64,000 nt of DNA from Oscillospiraceae bacterium (GTDB lineage: Bacteria; Bacillota; Clostridia; Oscillospirales; Ruminococcaceae), in the NCBI GenBank assembly GCA_009776305.1, contig WRLY01000002.1, positions 62,001-126,000 on the forward strand, in the 5' to 3' direction. A program made the position numbers and the translations under genes. Every line of letters starts with the position of its first letter. The stretch's first letter is position 1. This document shows positions 32,001-40,377 of this stretch, piece after piece. The notes under the pieces were generated by a model. That model was not told the origin of the DNA. It saw only the letters and a list, made by a program, of their open reading frames with translations, and ran no database searches.

Positions 32001-34385
32001 TCATTTTAGCTCTACCACAGTAACTCCTGTTTCACCTTCGCCGTAAGCCCCGAGCCTGAAACTTTTAACCTGCCTGTGACCTTTCAGGAAACGATGCACT
32101 GCGTCGCGCAGAATCCCTGTGCCTTTTCCGTGAATAATGGTGACAAGTTGCAATCCGCCCATAATACTCGAATCAATGAATCTGTCAACCTCCAAAACGC
32201 CCTCGTCCGACGCCATTCCGCGAATGTCAAGTTCCATGCTTACTTTCCTTGTGAGATTGCTTTGAATTCCTTTAGTCGAAATGTGCTTATTGTTTACTTT
32301 TATTCTGTCTTCCGGATTTTCTTCAATCAAACGCAGGTTAGCCTGCGTTGTTTTTGTTTTAATCAAGCCGATTTGAACTAAGCAGTTCCCCGATTTATCA
32401 GGCAGATTCAACAAAGTCCCTTTCTTATCAATATCGGCAAGCAAAACGGTGTCGTAAGCTTTAAGCGGACGGGGCAAAACGTAGTTTTCCTTTTTCTTTT
32501 CGGAGACGGGATTTGCGGTATCATACATTTTGTCAAGGGTTTTATTAAGCCTGGAGCGGGCGTTTTTGACCCTTTCAGAAAAGTCTTCTTTATCCTTTTC
32601 TTTACGCAATTGTTCCAATTCGTCTATAATTTCGTCTGCAATAAACCTGACTTCATTTATAATCCCCGCCGCCTTATTTCGGGTGTTTTGAAGCTCCTTT
32701 TCTTTAGCGTATTCAACCTGCTCGCGTAGTTTTTCGGCGGATTGGCTGTTTTTGAGGGCTTCGCGCCGCTCAACTTCAATTTCGGCTTTGGCGGCTTCAA
32801 GTTCAACCCGTGCGGTTTCAAGGGTTTCAACAGTTCTCTCAAAGCGTTTGCTCTCGCCCGTAATCAGCTTTTCAGCGCTATTTATTATTTCCACGTTTAA
32901 CCCCAATCGCTTGGCAATGGCAAAGGCGTTGGATTTCCCGGGCATACCTATAATCAGCTTATATGTTGGTCTTAGGGTGTTTATATCGAATTCGCAGCTT
33001 GCGTTCTCCACCCCTTCTTCTTCAATCGCGAACATCTTGACTTCCTGATAATGCGTGGTCGCAAGTACAAGGCATGAATTACTTTTAAGAAATTCCAAAA
33101 TCGAAACGGCGAGTGCCGCCCCCTCAACGGGGTCGGTTCCCGAGCCCAGTTCGTCTAAAAGAACTAACGAATTTTTATCCGATGTATTCAGGATTCTCGT
33201 GATGTTGTTCATGTGGGATGAAAATGTTGAAAGGCTTTGCTCAATGCTCTGCTCATCGCCTATATCGGCAAAGATTCCTCCGAAAACCCCGACCTTACTC
33301 CCGTCTGCAACAGGGAGCATAAGCCCGCACATCGCCATCAGCGTCAAAAGTCCCGCTGTTTTGATTGCCACGGTTTTACCGCCTGTATTAGGACCGGTGA
33401 CAATCAGACAGGTGTAATTAAACCCTAATTCTATTGTAACGGGAACTACAGTCTCGGCGCTTATGAGCGGGTGACGCGCTTTGTTTAAAAAAAGACAAGG
33501 CGTTTGGCAAATTTCAGGGGTTACGGCTTTCATTTTAGCTCCGAGATTTGCTTTGGCAAAGTACATTTCAAGTTTTATTAAGGTTTCATAGCCTATAATT
33601 AATAATTCTGAAAAATCCCCGACATCGGCACTTAGTTCGGCGATAATCCGTTCAATTTCAACTTGTTCATGCCCTCTCAAAAGTCGTATTTCATTATTTG
33701 CCTCTACCACCGCCATAGGCTCTATAAAAAGGGTCTGTCCGCTTGCCGACGTGTCATGAACCAAGCCGCTGATTTCGCTTTTATGCTCATGCTTAACCGG
33801 CACAACATAACGTCCGTCCCGCATGGTAACTATGTTTTCCTGTAAAAACTTCTGCTTTTCGGCGTTTTTGACAAGCTTTTCTAACTGCTCTCTTATAAAT
33901 AATCCCTGGCGTGTAATGGCTTTACGGATTCTTGAAAGCTCGGGACTCGCGCTGTCGGAAATTTCATCATCGGACACAATCGCGGCGTCTATTTTTTCGG
34001 CGAGCGGTTTATTGGGTGTAAGCATGTGAAAATATCCCGCAAGGGAATTGTCTATGCCGGAACACTGCGAATACCATTTGACCAATCCGCCTATATTCTT
34101 TATAACCGCGCAAATATCCAAAAGCTCTCTCAAAGACAGAGCAGCGCCGCTTCCCGCACGTTTTGCCGCGTCGCAGATATTTTTTATCCTTGAAAACCTC
34201 GGCGTGCCGAATTTTGCCGACAAGGTAAAAGCGTCATCGGTTTTTTGCAATTCTCCGCGTATTTTATCCAAATCGTGCAAAGGCTCTATTTCAGCGATTT
34301 TTTCCTTACATCCGTTGCTCCATGCCTGTTCTGATAACAATGATAATATTTTATCAAGCTCTAATTTTTTGTGGTCGTTCTTCAT
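32001..34385 (-). CDS. mutS2: MutS2 endonuclease/ribosome rescue ATPase
   Basis: MutS2, 794 aa, has a MutS-like core and ATPase (Walker A TGPNTGGKTVAIKT near residue 334, Walker B LVLLDELGSGTDP), a long coiled coil (about 510-640) and a C-terminal Smr nuclease domain (LDIRGMASDEGV and IIHGKGTGILRDAV). It suppresses homologous recombination in some bacteria and splits collided ribosomes in Bacillus. It lacks the mismatch-recognition domain of MutS. It follows recO on the same strand, separated by two GC-rich hairpins. Confidence 0.96.
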   Translation of the reverse strand: MKNDHKKLELDKILSLLSEQAWSNGCKEKIAEIEPLHDLDKIRGELQKTDDAFTLSAKFGTPRFSRIKNICDAAKRAGSGAALSLRELLDICAVIKNIGGLVKWYSQCSGIDNSLAGYFHMLTPNKPLAEKIDAAIVSDDEISDSASPELSRIRKAITRQGLFIREQLEKLVKNAEKQKFLQENIVTMRDGRYVVPVKHEHKSEISGLVHDTSASGQTLFIEPMAVVEANNEIRLLRGHEQVEIERIIAELSADVGDFSELLIIGYETLIKLEMYFAKANLGAKMKAVTPEICQTPCLFLNKARHPLISAETVVPVTIELGFNYTCLIVTGPNTGGKTVAIKTAGLLTLMAMCGLMLPVADGSKVGVFGGIFADIGDEQSIEQSLSTFSSHMNNITRILNTSDKNSLVLLDELGSGTDPVEGAALAVSILEFLKSNSCLVLATTHYQEVKMFAIEEEGVENASCEFDINTLRPTYKLIIGMPGKSNAFAIAKRLGLNVEIINSAEKLITGESKRFERTVETLETARVELEAAKAEIEVERREALKNSQSAEKLREQVEYAKEKELQNTRNKAAGIINEVRFIADEIIDELEQLRKEKDKEDFSERVKNARSRLNKTLDKMYDTANPVSEKKKENYVLPRPLKAYDTVLLADIDKKGTLLNLPDKSGNCLVQIGLIKTKTTQANLRLIEENPEDRIKVNNKHISTKGIQSNLTRKVSMELDIRGMASDEGVLEVDRFIDSSIMGGLQLVTIIHGKGTGILRDAVHRFLKGHRQVKSFRLGAYGEGETGVTVVELK

Positions 34386-34407
34386 TAATCTGTATTCCTT
34401 TTTAAGG

Positions 34408-34467
34408 GGCGGGAACCTCCCCGCCTGTTATTTTTATATTGCTTCAGTCGGGCGGGAAAACCCCGCC
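34408..34467 (-). repeat. two near-identical GC-rich hairpins between recO and mutS2
   Basis: GGCGGG/CCCGCC stems occur twice, at 34408-34425 and 34451-34467, with 5-6-base loops. The second begins 2 bases after the recO stop on the minus strand. Neither has a T-run in the direction of transcription. Confidence 0.6.
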
Positions 34468-34468
34468 T

Positions 34469-35236
34469 CTACATAAATATTTTTTTATAGTATTCCAGCG
34501 TCCTGAACTTTTTTCCCAAATGATACAGCAAATACTCCTCTGTTATGAACCCTAATTCCCGCAGATTTTTTTCGCCGAGCTCAAATTTATAGATTTTCTC
34601 AACCCTTGAAAAAACAATAAACCTCATTGCCTGTAAAAGGGAAGGGGTGAGAATAAAGGTATTTTGGTTTATAAAATTTGTGTCATAAAAGCAGTCGCCG
34701 CAAAAAAGCTTGCCTTCCCCAGCGGCAAAAAATATTTCCGCATGCTCATAGCAAAAACATTCGGCGCAGGCGATTAAGTCCGGCGATAAGCCTAAAATCA
34801 TCGACAGCCGTAATTCAAAAGCAGATTTTATAAGGGAAAAAGACGCGTCCTTTTTTTCAAGTTCATATAAGCTTATGGCAAAGAAACGCAGTAATCCGTC
34901 TGATTTTTGCTCGGTAGCCGAGGTATATTTAATAAGTTCGGCGAAGTAAGCGGCTAAGGAAAATGCCGTAAAATCTGCCGAAAGCTTATGAAAGCTGTAA
35001 ATCGGCTCGGCGCTGTTAATAGAATAGCGGTTCTTGTTGTTTTTATTCAAGCAGAATTTTGCATAGGTGAAAAGGGAAGTACTGCCCGCATTTTTAGAGT
35101 TTATTTTTTTTATGGCGTGTGCGGTCGCCTCAATAACGCCGAATTCTTCGGTCAGAATATCAAGATAACGGCTACTTTCACCGACATTTCTTTGTCCTAT
35201 TATAATACCGTTAAGGGTAATCAACACGCCTTTCAT
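34469..35236 (-). CDS. recO: DNA repair protein RecO
   Basis: RecO, 255 aa, loads RecA with RecR in gap repair and anneals single strands. An N-terminal OB fold (LNGIIIGQRNVGESSRYLDI) is followed by a helical domain with a four-cysteine zinc site (CAECFCYEHAE and KLFCGDC). Its ATG overlaps the era stop codon (ATGA), so the two are translationally coupled. Confidence 0.94.
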   Translation of the reverse strand: MKGVLITLNGIIIGQRNVGESSRYLDILTEEFGVIEATAHAIKKINSKNAGSTSLFTYAKFCLNKNNKNRYSINSAEPIYSFHKLSADFTAFSLAAYFAELIKYTSATEQKSDGLLRFFAISLYELEKKDASFSLIKSAFELRLSMILGLSPDLIACAECFCYEHAEIFFAAGEGKLFCGDCFYDTNFINQNTFILTPSLLQAMRFIVFSRVEKIYKFELGEKNLRELGFITEEYLLYHLGKKFRTLEYYKKIFM

Positions 35237-36138
35237 TCCGCGTTCAACCCCAAATCGGTAATAAACCCTTCCTTATTGCGCCAATCTTCCTTTACCTTAA
35301 CCCAAAGCTCCATATTGACCTTACATTTGAAATATTCCTCCATTTCAAGGCGTGCCTCCGAGCCGATTTTTTTAAGATTCTGCCCCTGCTTGCCTATGAG
35401 CATACCTTTATGTGAAGCCTTTTCGCAGTATATAACCACAGAAAGGTCGATAATATCCTTGCCTTTGTTGGTTTCGGATTCTTTCATACTTTCTATTTCT
35501 ACGGCTGTGCCGAAAGGTATTTCTTCCCGCATTGTACGCAAGATTTTCTCCCTGACTATTTCCGAAAGCCAAATCTTTTCTGCCTGGTCGGTGGATATAT
35601 CGCTCGGGAAATAATGTTCTTCAGTTTCTTCCGCGTACTTCTCAAGGGCGGGTAGGATTTTTTCAGTATTTTCACCTGTTTTTGCGCTTATGGGGATAAT
35701 TTCGGCGAACTCATACAGCTTGGAATAACGCTCGATTATACCGAGAAGTTTGGTTTTATCTTTTACTAAGTCAACCTTGTTTAAAAGCAATAGTACATCA
35801 ACTTCAAGCTCTTTGAAACTTTCGACAAGCGACAGGTCGGCAGGGGAGAATTTCTTTGTGCAATCTGCAACCATCAAAATAACATCAGCCCCCGCAACGC
35901 CGGAACGCGCCTGCTTTACCATGTGTTCCGAAAGCCTGTTCTCAGCCCTGTGAAAGCCGGGAGTATCTATAAATATGAATTGCGTATTGTTTTCGGTAAT
36001 AATACCGTGGATTTTTGTACGGGTAGTCTGGGGCTTGTTGCTGACAATAGCCACCTTATCTCCTACAAGCAGATTCATAAGGGTTGACTTTCCGGTATTT
36101 GCTCTGCCTGCGATTGCCGTAAAAACATTTTTATTCAT
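35233..36138 (-). CDS. era: GTPase Era
   Basis: Era, 301 aa, is an essential GTPase that checks the 3' end of 16S rRNA during 30S maturation. G1 is GRANTGKST at residues 11-19, G3 is DTPGFH, G4 is NKVD, and the C-terminal KH domain contains GMLIGKQGQNLKKIGSEAR. It overlaps the end of dgkA by 8 bases and the start of recO by 4, in the classic Firmicutes order. Confidence 0.97.
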   Translation of the reverse strand: MNKNVFTAIAGRANTGKSTLMNLLVGDKVAIVSNKPQTTRTKIHGIITENNTQFIFIDTPGFHRAENRLSEHMVKQARSGVAGADVILMVADCTKKFSPADLSLVESFKELEVDVLLLLNKVDLVKDKTKLLGIIERYSKLYEFAEIIPISAKTGENTEKILPALEKYAEETEEHYFPSDISTDQAEKIWLSEIVREKILRTMREEIPFGTAVEIESMKESETNKGKDIIDLSVVIYCEKASHKGMLIGKQGQNLKKIGSEARLEMEEYFKCKVNMELWVKVKEDWRNKEGFITDLGLNAE

Positions 36139-36622
36139 CGTTTTTCCCCTTATTCTTTATTCTGCGCTTTTTGCGCTCTTTAACCGAATTAATAAAAATA
36201 AATGAGATTATTATTGAAATCACTAAAACTATAATATTCAGAGCCCGCATAAGGAAAAAATCCTTGATTTCCAAAAACACACCAACGTCCCAAAAAAGTA
36301 GGATTCCTATAACAACAGCCGCCGCTGAAGCGATAAAAACCGCTCCCGCCGCCGCGTCTTTGGCGATTTTAGCAAGCGTGTGATAGTGCGGCGAAACTTT
36401 GTCCACAATTACCTCGATTGACGTATTTATTATTTCAAGCGACATAACCAAAACACAGGTTAGGATAAGCAGGATTAATTCCTCTCTGGTTTTATCATAA
36501 AAACTTGAAAAATACAGTAAATAAAGCGTTGCAATAATATGTATCCGCATATTTCGTTCATATCTTGCGCAAAAAATAATACCGTTCATAGCGTAACGAA
36601 AGCTGTTTAATAAATTTCTCAA
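36131..36622 (-). CDS. dgkA: undecaprenol/diacylglycerol kinase, C-terminally extended
   Basis: This is a 163-aa membrane kinase of the DgkA family; in Gram-positives it usually phosphorylates undecaprenol for cell-wall lipid recycling. The active-site stretch is EIINTSIEVIVDKVSPHYHTLAKIAKDAAAGAV (shown in pieces: EIINTSIEVIVD and KIAKDAAAGAV). It is longer than the typical 120-130 aa because of an extra C-terminal transmembrane helix and basic tail (FLMRALNIIVLVISIIISF, KERKKRRIKNKGK). The start is taken as TTG at 36622: it follows GGAGGAAAAAAA and overlaps the ybeY stop as TTGA. The longer ATG reading translates the ribosome binding site. Confidence 0.88.
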   Translation of the reverse strand: MRNLLNSFRYAMNGIIFCARYERNMRIHIIATLYLLYFSSFYDKTREELILLILTCVLVMSLEIINTSIEVIVDKVSPHYHTLAKIAKDAAAGAVFIASAAAVVIGILLFWDVGVFLEIKDFFLMRALNIIVLVISIIISFIFINSVKERKKRRIKNKGKNDE

Positions 36623-37098
36623 TTTTTTTCCTCCGTGCGTATTTCTACGCATATACCAAGCTCATTCAAAATCCGCGTCTGCTTTTCACGCATAATTTCT
36701 TCGTCCGATTTGCAGTTCTCGTGGTCGTAGCCCAACAGATGAAGCATTGAGTGTACTGCCAAAAACGCTATTTCGCGTTTAGAACTGTGACCGTATTCAA
36801 AAGCCTGCTTCCTTGCAAGTTCAACATTTATTACAATATCCCCGAGCATTGTAAAATTGTTTTCGGGATTGATTTCATTGATTGGAAAAGAAAGTGTATC
36901 GGTAGATTTGTCCTTGCCGCGATAATCACGGTTAAGAATTTTAATCTCACCGCTCCCGGTCAACAGTACCGAAACTTCCGCGTTACCGAATTCCTCCGAT
37001 TTCTCCTGTTTCAATACCGCAAAACAGCATATTTTTATTAAGTCTGTAATTGACCTGTCAACCCCTGCTTTATTGTTAAAGCTTACTTTTAATTTCAT
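36619..37098 (-). CDS. ybeY: rRNA maturation endoribonuclease YbeY
   Basis: YbeY, 159 aa, is a zinc-dependent RNase in 16S rRNA maturation and ribosome quality control. The zinc motif HSMLHLLGYDHE near residues 118-129 (H3xH5xH) is intact. It lies between phoH and dgkA, 20 bases after phoH and overlapping dgkA by 4, as is common in Firmicutes. Confidence 0.96.
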   Translation of the reverse strand: MKLKVSFNNKAGVDRSITDLIKICCFAVLKQEKSEEFGNAEVSVLLTGSGEIKILNRDYRGKDKSTDTLSFPINEINPENNFTMLGDIVINVELARKQAFEYGHSSKREIAFLAVHSMLHLLGYDHENCKSDEEIMREKQTRILNELGICVEIRTEEKN

Positions 37099-37118
37099 TT
37101 TTGGTTTTTCCTGACGGG

Positions 37119-38165
37119 TTATTTTTTAGAAACCGACTGTCGGTTAGGAGGGGAATGACGGCTTTGGCGTTTGACGAGAATTTTCTTTTTTGGCTTGGAA
37201 TTAGGATTGGATTCAGTCGCAGGTTTAGACTTTTCATAAGCTTTGACTATATCCTGAACCAATTTGTGCCGTACCACGTCTTTCTCGCTGAAATAGCATA
37301 TAGCTATGTCGTCTATGTTTTTCAGCACCTTTACCGCTTCAACAAGCCCCGAACGCCGCGGGTCGGGAAGGTCAATTTGGGTTATGTCACCTGTAATCAC
37401 CATTTTACTGCCGTAACCAAGACGGGTTAAAAACATCTTCATCTGCTCATGGGTGGTATTTTGCGCCTCGTCAAGGATTATAAAGCTGTCGTCAAGGGTG
37501 CGCCCTCTCATGTAGGCAAGCGGAGCTACTTCGATATTGCCTCTTTCCATATTCCTCTGAAACGCTTCTGCGCCAAGCATGTCAAACAAGGCGTCGTAAA
37601 GAGGGCGCAAATAAGGGTCAACTTTATTCTGCAAATCGCCGGGCAAAAAACCAAGCTTTTCCCCTGCCTCAACAGCAGGGCGCGTGAGAATAATCCTTTG
37701 AACCTCCTTGGCTTTAAAAGCCCGCACAGCAAGCGCAACGGCAAGATAGGTCTTTCCCGTGCCGGCAGGTCCGACGGTGAAAGTGACGGTGTTTTTTCTG
37801 ATACCCTCCACATATTTTTTCTGTCCGACAGTTTTGGGTTTAACAGGTTTTCCTGTAAAACTGACGCAAACGCAGTCCTTTGACATATCCGCAAGACGGT
37901 CGTCGCTACCTTCGCCTGTCATAGAAATAATGTATCTCACAATCTGCTCGGTAACAGATTCTCCCCGCTCTAAGATTTCCGCAAGATTTTCCACCGCCGA
38001 AAGGGCTTTTTGTACATTTGCCTCCTCGCCCATAATTTTTACATTTCCGTCGCGGTTGAGGATTTTAACGTTAAAAGCCCGCGAAATCATATTAATATTT
38101 TCATCGAACGCACCGAAAAGCTGCGGCGTCAACTCACTTTTATTAAAATTATATGTTTTTTCCAA
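37119..38165 (-). CDS. phoH: PhoH-like ATPase
   Basis: This is a 348-aa PhoH/PhoL-type protein. An N-terminal nucleic-acid-binding region (NRDGNVKIMGEEANVQKAL) is followed by the P-loop VGPAGTGKTYLAVA near residue 131 and Walker B SFIILDEAQNTTHEQMK. A basic tail (KPKKKILVKRQSRH) ends the protein. PhoH-like proteins are helicase-like ATPases tied to RNA metabolism beside ybeY. It starts at TTG 38165 with GAGAAGG upstream. A large inverted repeat lies in the leader. Confidence 0.93.
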   Translation of the reverse strand: MEKTYNFNKSELTPQLFGAFDENINMISRAFNVKILNRDGNVKIMGEEANVQKALSAVENLAEILERGESVTEQIVRYIISMTGEGSDDRLADMSKDCVCVSFTGKPVKPKTVGQKKYVEGIRKNTVTFTVGPAGTGKTYLAVALAVRAFKAKEVQRIILTRPAVEAGEKLGFLPGDLQNKVDPYLRPLYDALFDMLGAEAFQRNMERGNIEVAPLAYMRGRTLDDSFIILDEAQNTTHEQMKMFLTRLGYGSKMVITGDITQIDLPDPRRSGLVEAVKVLKNIDDIAICYFSEKDVVRHKLVQDIVKAYEKSKPATESNPNSKPKKKILVKRQSRHSPPNRQSVSKK

Positions 38166-38196
38166 AATTTTACCTTCTCATAAATTTTTTGTTTTA

Positions 38197-38267
38197 TACT
38201 CTTTGACGGTTAAATTTTGCAGCTTATTTGCCGTGAATAGCGTGTGAAATTTAACCGTTAAGGAGTA
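38197..38267 (-). repeat. 21-bp inverted repeat upstream of phoH
   Basis: Arms 38197-38217 and 38247-38267 match over 21 bases with two mismatches; the inner 12 (ACGGTTAAATTT/AAATTTAACCGT) are perfect. The loop is 29 bases. It sits between the ABC-F gene and phoH. It has no T-run and no protein-coding content. Confidence 0.7.
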
Positions 38268-38308
38268 TATATAGTATATCATATTAGTTCAAAAAAAGAA
38301 AGTCAAAT

Positions 38309-40321
38309 CTATTCTGTTTCTAAATTTAACCATTCGTCCGTGATTTCATTCAATCTTTCCCTGGCGCGTTCCAATTCTCCGCATTTTTCCTCTGCAAGAA
38401 TATAATCCGCGCAGATTTCGGGCAGGGTTAATTCAGCTTCAAGGCGTGAAATTTCCGATTCAAGCTGCTCAATCTCAGTTTCAAGTGTTTTTGTACGCAG
38501 ACGTTTCTTAGCGTCGGCAGCCCGCTTTTCCTTTGAGCGGTAATTAGAATTTGCGGCAGATTTTTCGGAAAGGTTTTCCGGTGTTTCTACCTCTAAATTA
38601 GCGGGCGCTGTTAATGATTCTTTGCGTTTTACTTCCATGTATTCATCAAACCCGCCGTCGTAAACCTGCGGGTTGTTTTCAGTAATTTCAAGAATTCTTG
38701 TAGATAGCTTATTAAGTAAATACCTGTCGTGTGAAACGAAAATCACCGTGCCGTCATAATCAAAAAGCGCTCTTTCAATAACCTCCCGCGTTGAAATATC
38801 AAGGTGATTTGTGGGTTCGTCCAATATAAGTACATTCCCGCGCTCTAATCTCATTAAGGCAAAACAAAGCTTTGCCCTCTCGCCGCCCGAAATTACCCCG
38901 ACTTTCTTGAAAACATCTTCGCCGCTTAAAAGTACACTCCCGAGCAACGTGCGGACTTCCACCTCTTTCATTGAGCGGAATTTTTTATGAACTGCGTCAA
39001 TTACCGTGTCGTTCAGGTTCAGCCGTGCGCTCCCTTGGTCAAAGTAGGAAATTTTGACGTTATCCGCCCATTCAACACTGCCTTTACGATTAGGGAGCAG
39101 ACGTTGAATGAGTTTCAAAACTGTTGATTTACCAATGCCGTTAGCTCCGACAATTCCGATTTTATCGCCGCGCCTGACATTAAAAGAAAGCGATTCAATA
39201 AGGGTTTTAGCCGGCGCGCCGCCAGAGGCAAAATCTTCCCCTCCCACGCTGACTTCAAGAGCCTTTACGCTGAGAATATCAAGCGGCGGCGTAATATCAT
39301 ACTCGAATTTAATTTTTGCGGCTTTTTCATATAAAACAGGTTTTTCAACAATTTCCATTGCGTCAAGTTTTTTGAGTCTGCTTTTAGCCATATTTGAGGT
39401 TGAGGCACGGACTAAATTCCTTGCTACATAATCTTCAAGCTTTGCGATTTCCTGCCTTTGGGCTTGGTATTCTTTCATCTGTCTTTCGACAAGCGCCTGC
39501 TTTTCTTTAGTGAAAGCTGAGTAATTCCCTTTAAAACGGCGCAGTTTCCCGCGCTCAATTTCACAGATTGAAGTACAAAGCTTATCGAGAAAATATCTGT
39601 CGTGGGAAACTATTAAAAGCGCACCCTTATATTCTTTTAAATAATCCTCAAGCCAAATTACGGTATTAAAATCGAGATGATTGGTAGGTTCGTCAAGAAT
39701 TAACAAGCCCGGGTTTTCAAGCAATAACTTAGCTATGGCAAGCCGTGTTTTTTCACCGCCGCTTAAAGTAGAAATAATTCTGCCGTAAGTATCGGGCGGG
39801 AAACCCATGCCGTTCAAAACCTTACTTATTTTAACGTCGGTTAAGTATCCGTCGTTAGTTTCAAAAAAAGCCGTCAGGCGGGAATATTCTTCGGCTGATT
39901 CTCGGTATTTATTGCTTTGATGGTCTTCGATACTACTCATTTCCGATTCAATTACCCGTAGTCTTTCTGCCGCGTCGTCAAGTGGCTTAAATACGCTTTT
40001 CATTTCATCGTAAACAGTATGATTTTCACCATTTTGGTTATTGACATCGGATTTACGTTGAATATTACCTCCGTCAGCTTGCCGATTTTGTGCTAAATAG
40101 CCGATGGTCACGCTTTTGTTTTTAAAAATTTTCGGCTCATTTGGAGCAGAGCGGTTTTCGGGATTTTCAAACCCTGTGATAATTCGCAAAAGCGTTGATT
40201 TCCCGCAACCGTTTACCCCTATTAAGCCTATACGGTCGTTGTCCTCAATTGTTAATCCGACGTCATCAAGGACGGTTTCGCCATTATAATATTTTGTGAT
40301 TTTTTCAAGGGAAATTATCAT
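38309..40321 (-). CDS. ABC-F family ATPase
   Basis: This is a 670-aa cytoplasmic ABC-F protein with two ABC cassettes and no membrane domain. Cassette 1: Walker A GVNGCGKST near 35-43, signature LSGGEKTRLAIAKLL, Walker B LLILDEPTNHLDF. Cassette 2: GANGIGKST near residue 397, ISGGERAKLCFALM, VLILDEPTNHLD. The interdomain linker (about residues 245-320) is of moderate length and a C-terminal coiled coil follows. ABC-F proteins act on the ribosome; this one resembles Uup/YdiF-type housekeeping factors more than known resistance factors, but this is not certain. A low-complexity insert near residues 78-105 is unusual. Confidence 0.92.
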   Translation of the reverse strand: MIISLEKITKYYNGETVLDDVGLTIEDNDRIGLIGVNGCGKSTLLRIITGFENPENRSAPNEPKIFKNKSVTIGYLAQNRQADGGNIQRKSDVNNQNGENHTVYDEMKSVFKPLDDAAERLRVIESEMSSIEDHQSNKYRESAEEYSRLTAFFETNDGYLTDVKISKVLNGMGFPPDTYGRIISTLSGGEKTRLAIAKLLLENPGLLILDEPTNHLDFNTVIWLEDYLKEYKGALLIVSHDRYFLDKLCTSICEIERGKLRRFKGNYSAFTKEKQALVERQMKEYQAQRQEIAKLEDYVARNLVRASTSNMAKSRLKKLDAMEIVEKPVLYEKAAKIKFEYDITPPLDILSVKALEVSVGGEDFASGGAPAKTLIESLSFNVRRGDKIGIVGANGIGKSTVLKLIQRLLPNRKGSVEWADNVKISYFDQGSARLNLNDTVIDAVHKKFRSMKEVEVRTLLGSVLLSGEDVFKKVGVISGGERAKLCFALMRLERGNVLILDEPTNHLDISTREVIERALFDYDGTVIFVSHDRYLLNKLSTRILEITENNPQVYDGGFDEYMEVKRKESLTAPANLEVETPENLSEKSAANSNYRSKEKRAADAKKRLRTKTLETEIEQLESEISRLEAELTLPEICADYILAEEKCGELERARERLNEITDEWLNLETE

Positions 40322-40377
40322 TTTTGATTGCTCCGATTAGTTCATGGTGGTCAAAAATATGAAAAATAAAGAATGCT

